This document shows positions 15,189 through 16,142 of a stretch of DNA of 16,142 bases, piece by piece (the first letter of the stretch is position 1; every line of letters begins with the position of its first letter). The stretch is from CAZYMF01 sp964648215. Lineage in GTDB: Bacteria; Desulfobacterota; Binatia; HRBIN30; JACQVA1. The translations under genes and the position numbers were made by a program. The stretch covers positions 1 to 16,142 of the forward strand of contig CAZYMF010000108.1 in the NCBI GenBank assembly GCA_964648215.1, written 5' to 3'. The notes below the pieces were generated by a model, which saw only the letters and a program-made list of their open reading frames with translations, was not told where the DNA came from and did not search any database.

Positions 15189-16142
15189 ATGGAGCGCAAT
15201 CTAGCGCTCGAAGCGGTACGAGTTACGGAAGCGGCGGCGCTGGCCTCGGCGCGGCTGATGGGTCGGGGCGACATCGGCGCCACCGACCGCTCCGGAGCAC
15301 AGGCGATGCGCAAGGCGTTCGCCTCGATCGCGATCAACGGCGTCATCGTCATCGGCGAGGGCGAGCGCGGCGAGAGCGATGTCCTCTACGTCGGCGAGCA
15401 CGTCGGCAACGGCACCGGAGAAGAGCTCGACGTCGCCCTCGATCCCCTCGAGGGGGCGAGCATCTGTGCCACCGGCGGCTACAACGCTCTGTCGATCATC
15501 GCCATCGCCGAGCGCCAGGGCTTCTTGCGCTGCCCCGACATGTACATGGACAAGGTCGCGGTCGGTCCCGAGGGTCGCGGCGTCATCGACCTCGACCAGT
15601 CGCCGACGGAGAACCTGCGCGCGCTGGCCGAGGCCAAGGGCGTCTACGTCGCCGATCTGACGGTGGCCATGCTCGATCGGCCGCGGCACGAGAAGCTGAT
15701 CGTCGAGGTGCGCAAGGCGGGCGCGCGCGTGCGCATGCTCAGTGACGGCGACGTGGCGGCGGGCATGGCGGCGACACGGCCGGGGTCGGGGATCGACCTG
15801 CTCATGGGCACCGGCGGCGCGCACCAGGGCATCCTGACCGCCGCCGCCATGCGCTGCAGCGGGGGCGAGATGCAGGGCCGGCTGCTGCCCCGCAACAGCG
15901 AGGACAGCGGCCACGCGGCGGAGGTCGGAATCAAGGACCTGAACAAGAAGTACAGCGCCGAGGAAATGGCCTCGGGCAGCGTCATGTTCGCCGCCACTGG
16001 CGTCACCGACGGCGACTACCTGCGCGGCGTGCGCTTCTTCAAGGGCGGCGCCACGTCCAACTCGGTGGTGATGCGCTCGCGCACGCGCACCATCCGCTTC
16101 ATCGAGGCGGTCCACCGCTTCGATTTCAAGCCGGAGTACTGA
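15189..16142 (+). CDS. glpX: GlpX-family class II fructose-1,6-bisphosphatase homologue with altered catalytic residues
   Basis: A complete 317-residue protein ending at the last base of the window. It belongs to the class II fructose-bisphosphatases, which hydrolyse fructose 1,6-bisphosphate in gluconeogenesis (and sedoheptulose bisphosphate in some bacteria). Numbering runs parallel to E. coli GlpX as I remember it: metal ligands Asp33, Glu57 (IGEGE), Asp85 and Glu88 (DPLEG) are kept, as are MYMDK, LDRPRH and SDGD of the substrate site. However, the catalytic Thr90 position is Ala (DPLEGASIC), Lys29 is Ile, Asp61 is Gly, and the Glu213 position is Gln (GTGGAHQG). The enzyme may use Ser91, have shifted specificity, or have lost activity. 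The ATG at 15189 is preceded by GGAGGTAGGAG. It follows hom by 157 bases, so it may have its own promoter. Confidence 0.9.
   Translation: MERNLALEAVRVTEAAALASARLMGRGDIGATDRSGAQAMRKAFASIAINGVIVIGEGERGESDVLYVGEHVGNGTGEELDVALDPLEGASICATGGYNALSIIAIAERQGFLRCPDMYMDKVAVGPEGRGVIDLDQSPTENLRALAEAKGVYVADLTVAMLDRPRHEKLIVEVRKAGARVRMLSDGDVAAGMAATRPGSGIDLLMGTGGAHQGILTAAAMRCSGGEMQGRLLPRNSEDSGHAAEVGIKDLNKKYSAEEMASGSVMFAATGVTDGDYLRGVRFFKGGATSNSVVMRSRTRTIRFIEAVHRFDFKPEY

Noticed and set aside
12392..15352. Minus-strand open frame of about 986 codons
   Set aside because: Low-complexity antisense shadow of the aminotransferase, homoserine dehydrogenase and GlpX genes; no recognisable motifs.

Overview
The window is high-GC bacterial chromosome, almost certainly a metagenome or draft assembly because it carries a run of exactly 100 Ns (10919-11018). 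The gene types (an AlaC-type aminotransferase followed by ACT-domain homoserine dehydrogenase and a GlpX-type phosphatase, next to an acyl-CoA carboxylation cluster with an AtuA-family protein) suggest a deltaproteobacterium-like or Binatota-like soil or groundwater organism. That placement is an inference from gene content only. No rRNA, tRNA or CRISPR array was seen.

Layout. Positions 1-1755 are accessory DNA: a RelE/ParE-type toxin with its antitoxin (both minus), then a 5'-truncated, multiply frameshifted relic of an integron-type (IntI-like) tyrosine recombinase. Two sequences that partly resemble attC recombination sites bracket the toxin-antitoxin pair. Positions 1778-12171 hold a minus-strand catabolic cluster, listed in transcription order: acyl-CoA dehydrogenase (12171 into the gap), carboxyltransferase subunit (gap to 9436), biotin carboxylase/carrier subunit (6930-4909), enoyl-CoA hydratase (4429-3674) and AtuA-family protein (3541-1778). 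Two convergent family 2 glycosyltransferases (7215-8210 plus, 8260-9294 minus) sit between the two carboxylase subunits. Positions 12506-16142 are a plus-strand anabolic block: AlaC-type aminotransferase, homoserine dehydrogenase 3 bases later, and a GlpX-family class II fructose-bisphosphatase ending at the last base of the window.

How the genes work together. Dehydrogenation, biotin-dependent carboxylation and hydration of a branched enoyl-CoA is the logic of the leucine/isovalerate (Liu) and acyclic-terpene (Atu) pathways. The AtuA protein and the spacing around the carboxyltransferase active site lean towards the Atu (geranyl-CoA-like) version, but the lyase, the thiolase and AtuB are not in the window. 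The plus-strand block belongs to aspartate-family/alanine metabolism and gluconeogenesis.

The most interesting points are the GlpX homologue, which keeps the metal ligands but appears to have lost the catalytic threonine and other active-site residues; the IntI relic next to a toxin-antitoxin pair with attC-like flanks; and the density of small repeats between genes. These include two inverted pairs of REP-like palindromes (4671-4829 and 12251-12350) and several different short tandem repeats abutting start codons. The apparent 911-codon reading frame through the Ns is an artefact and is annotated as two partial genes.
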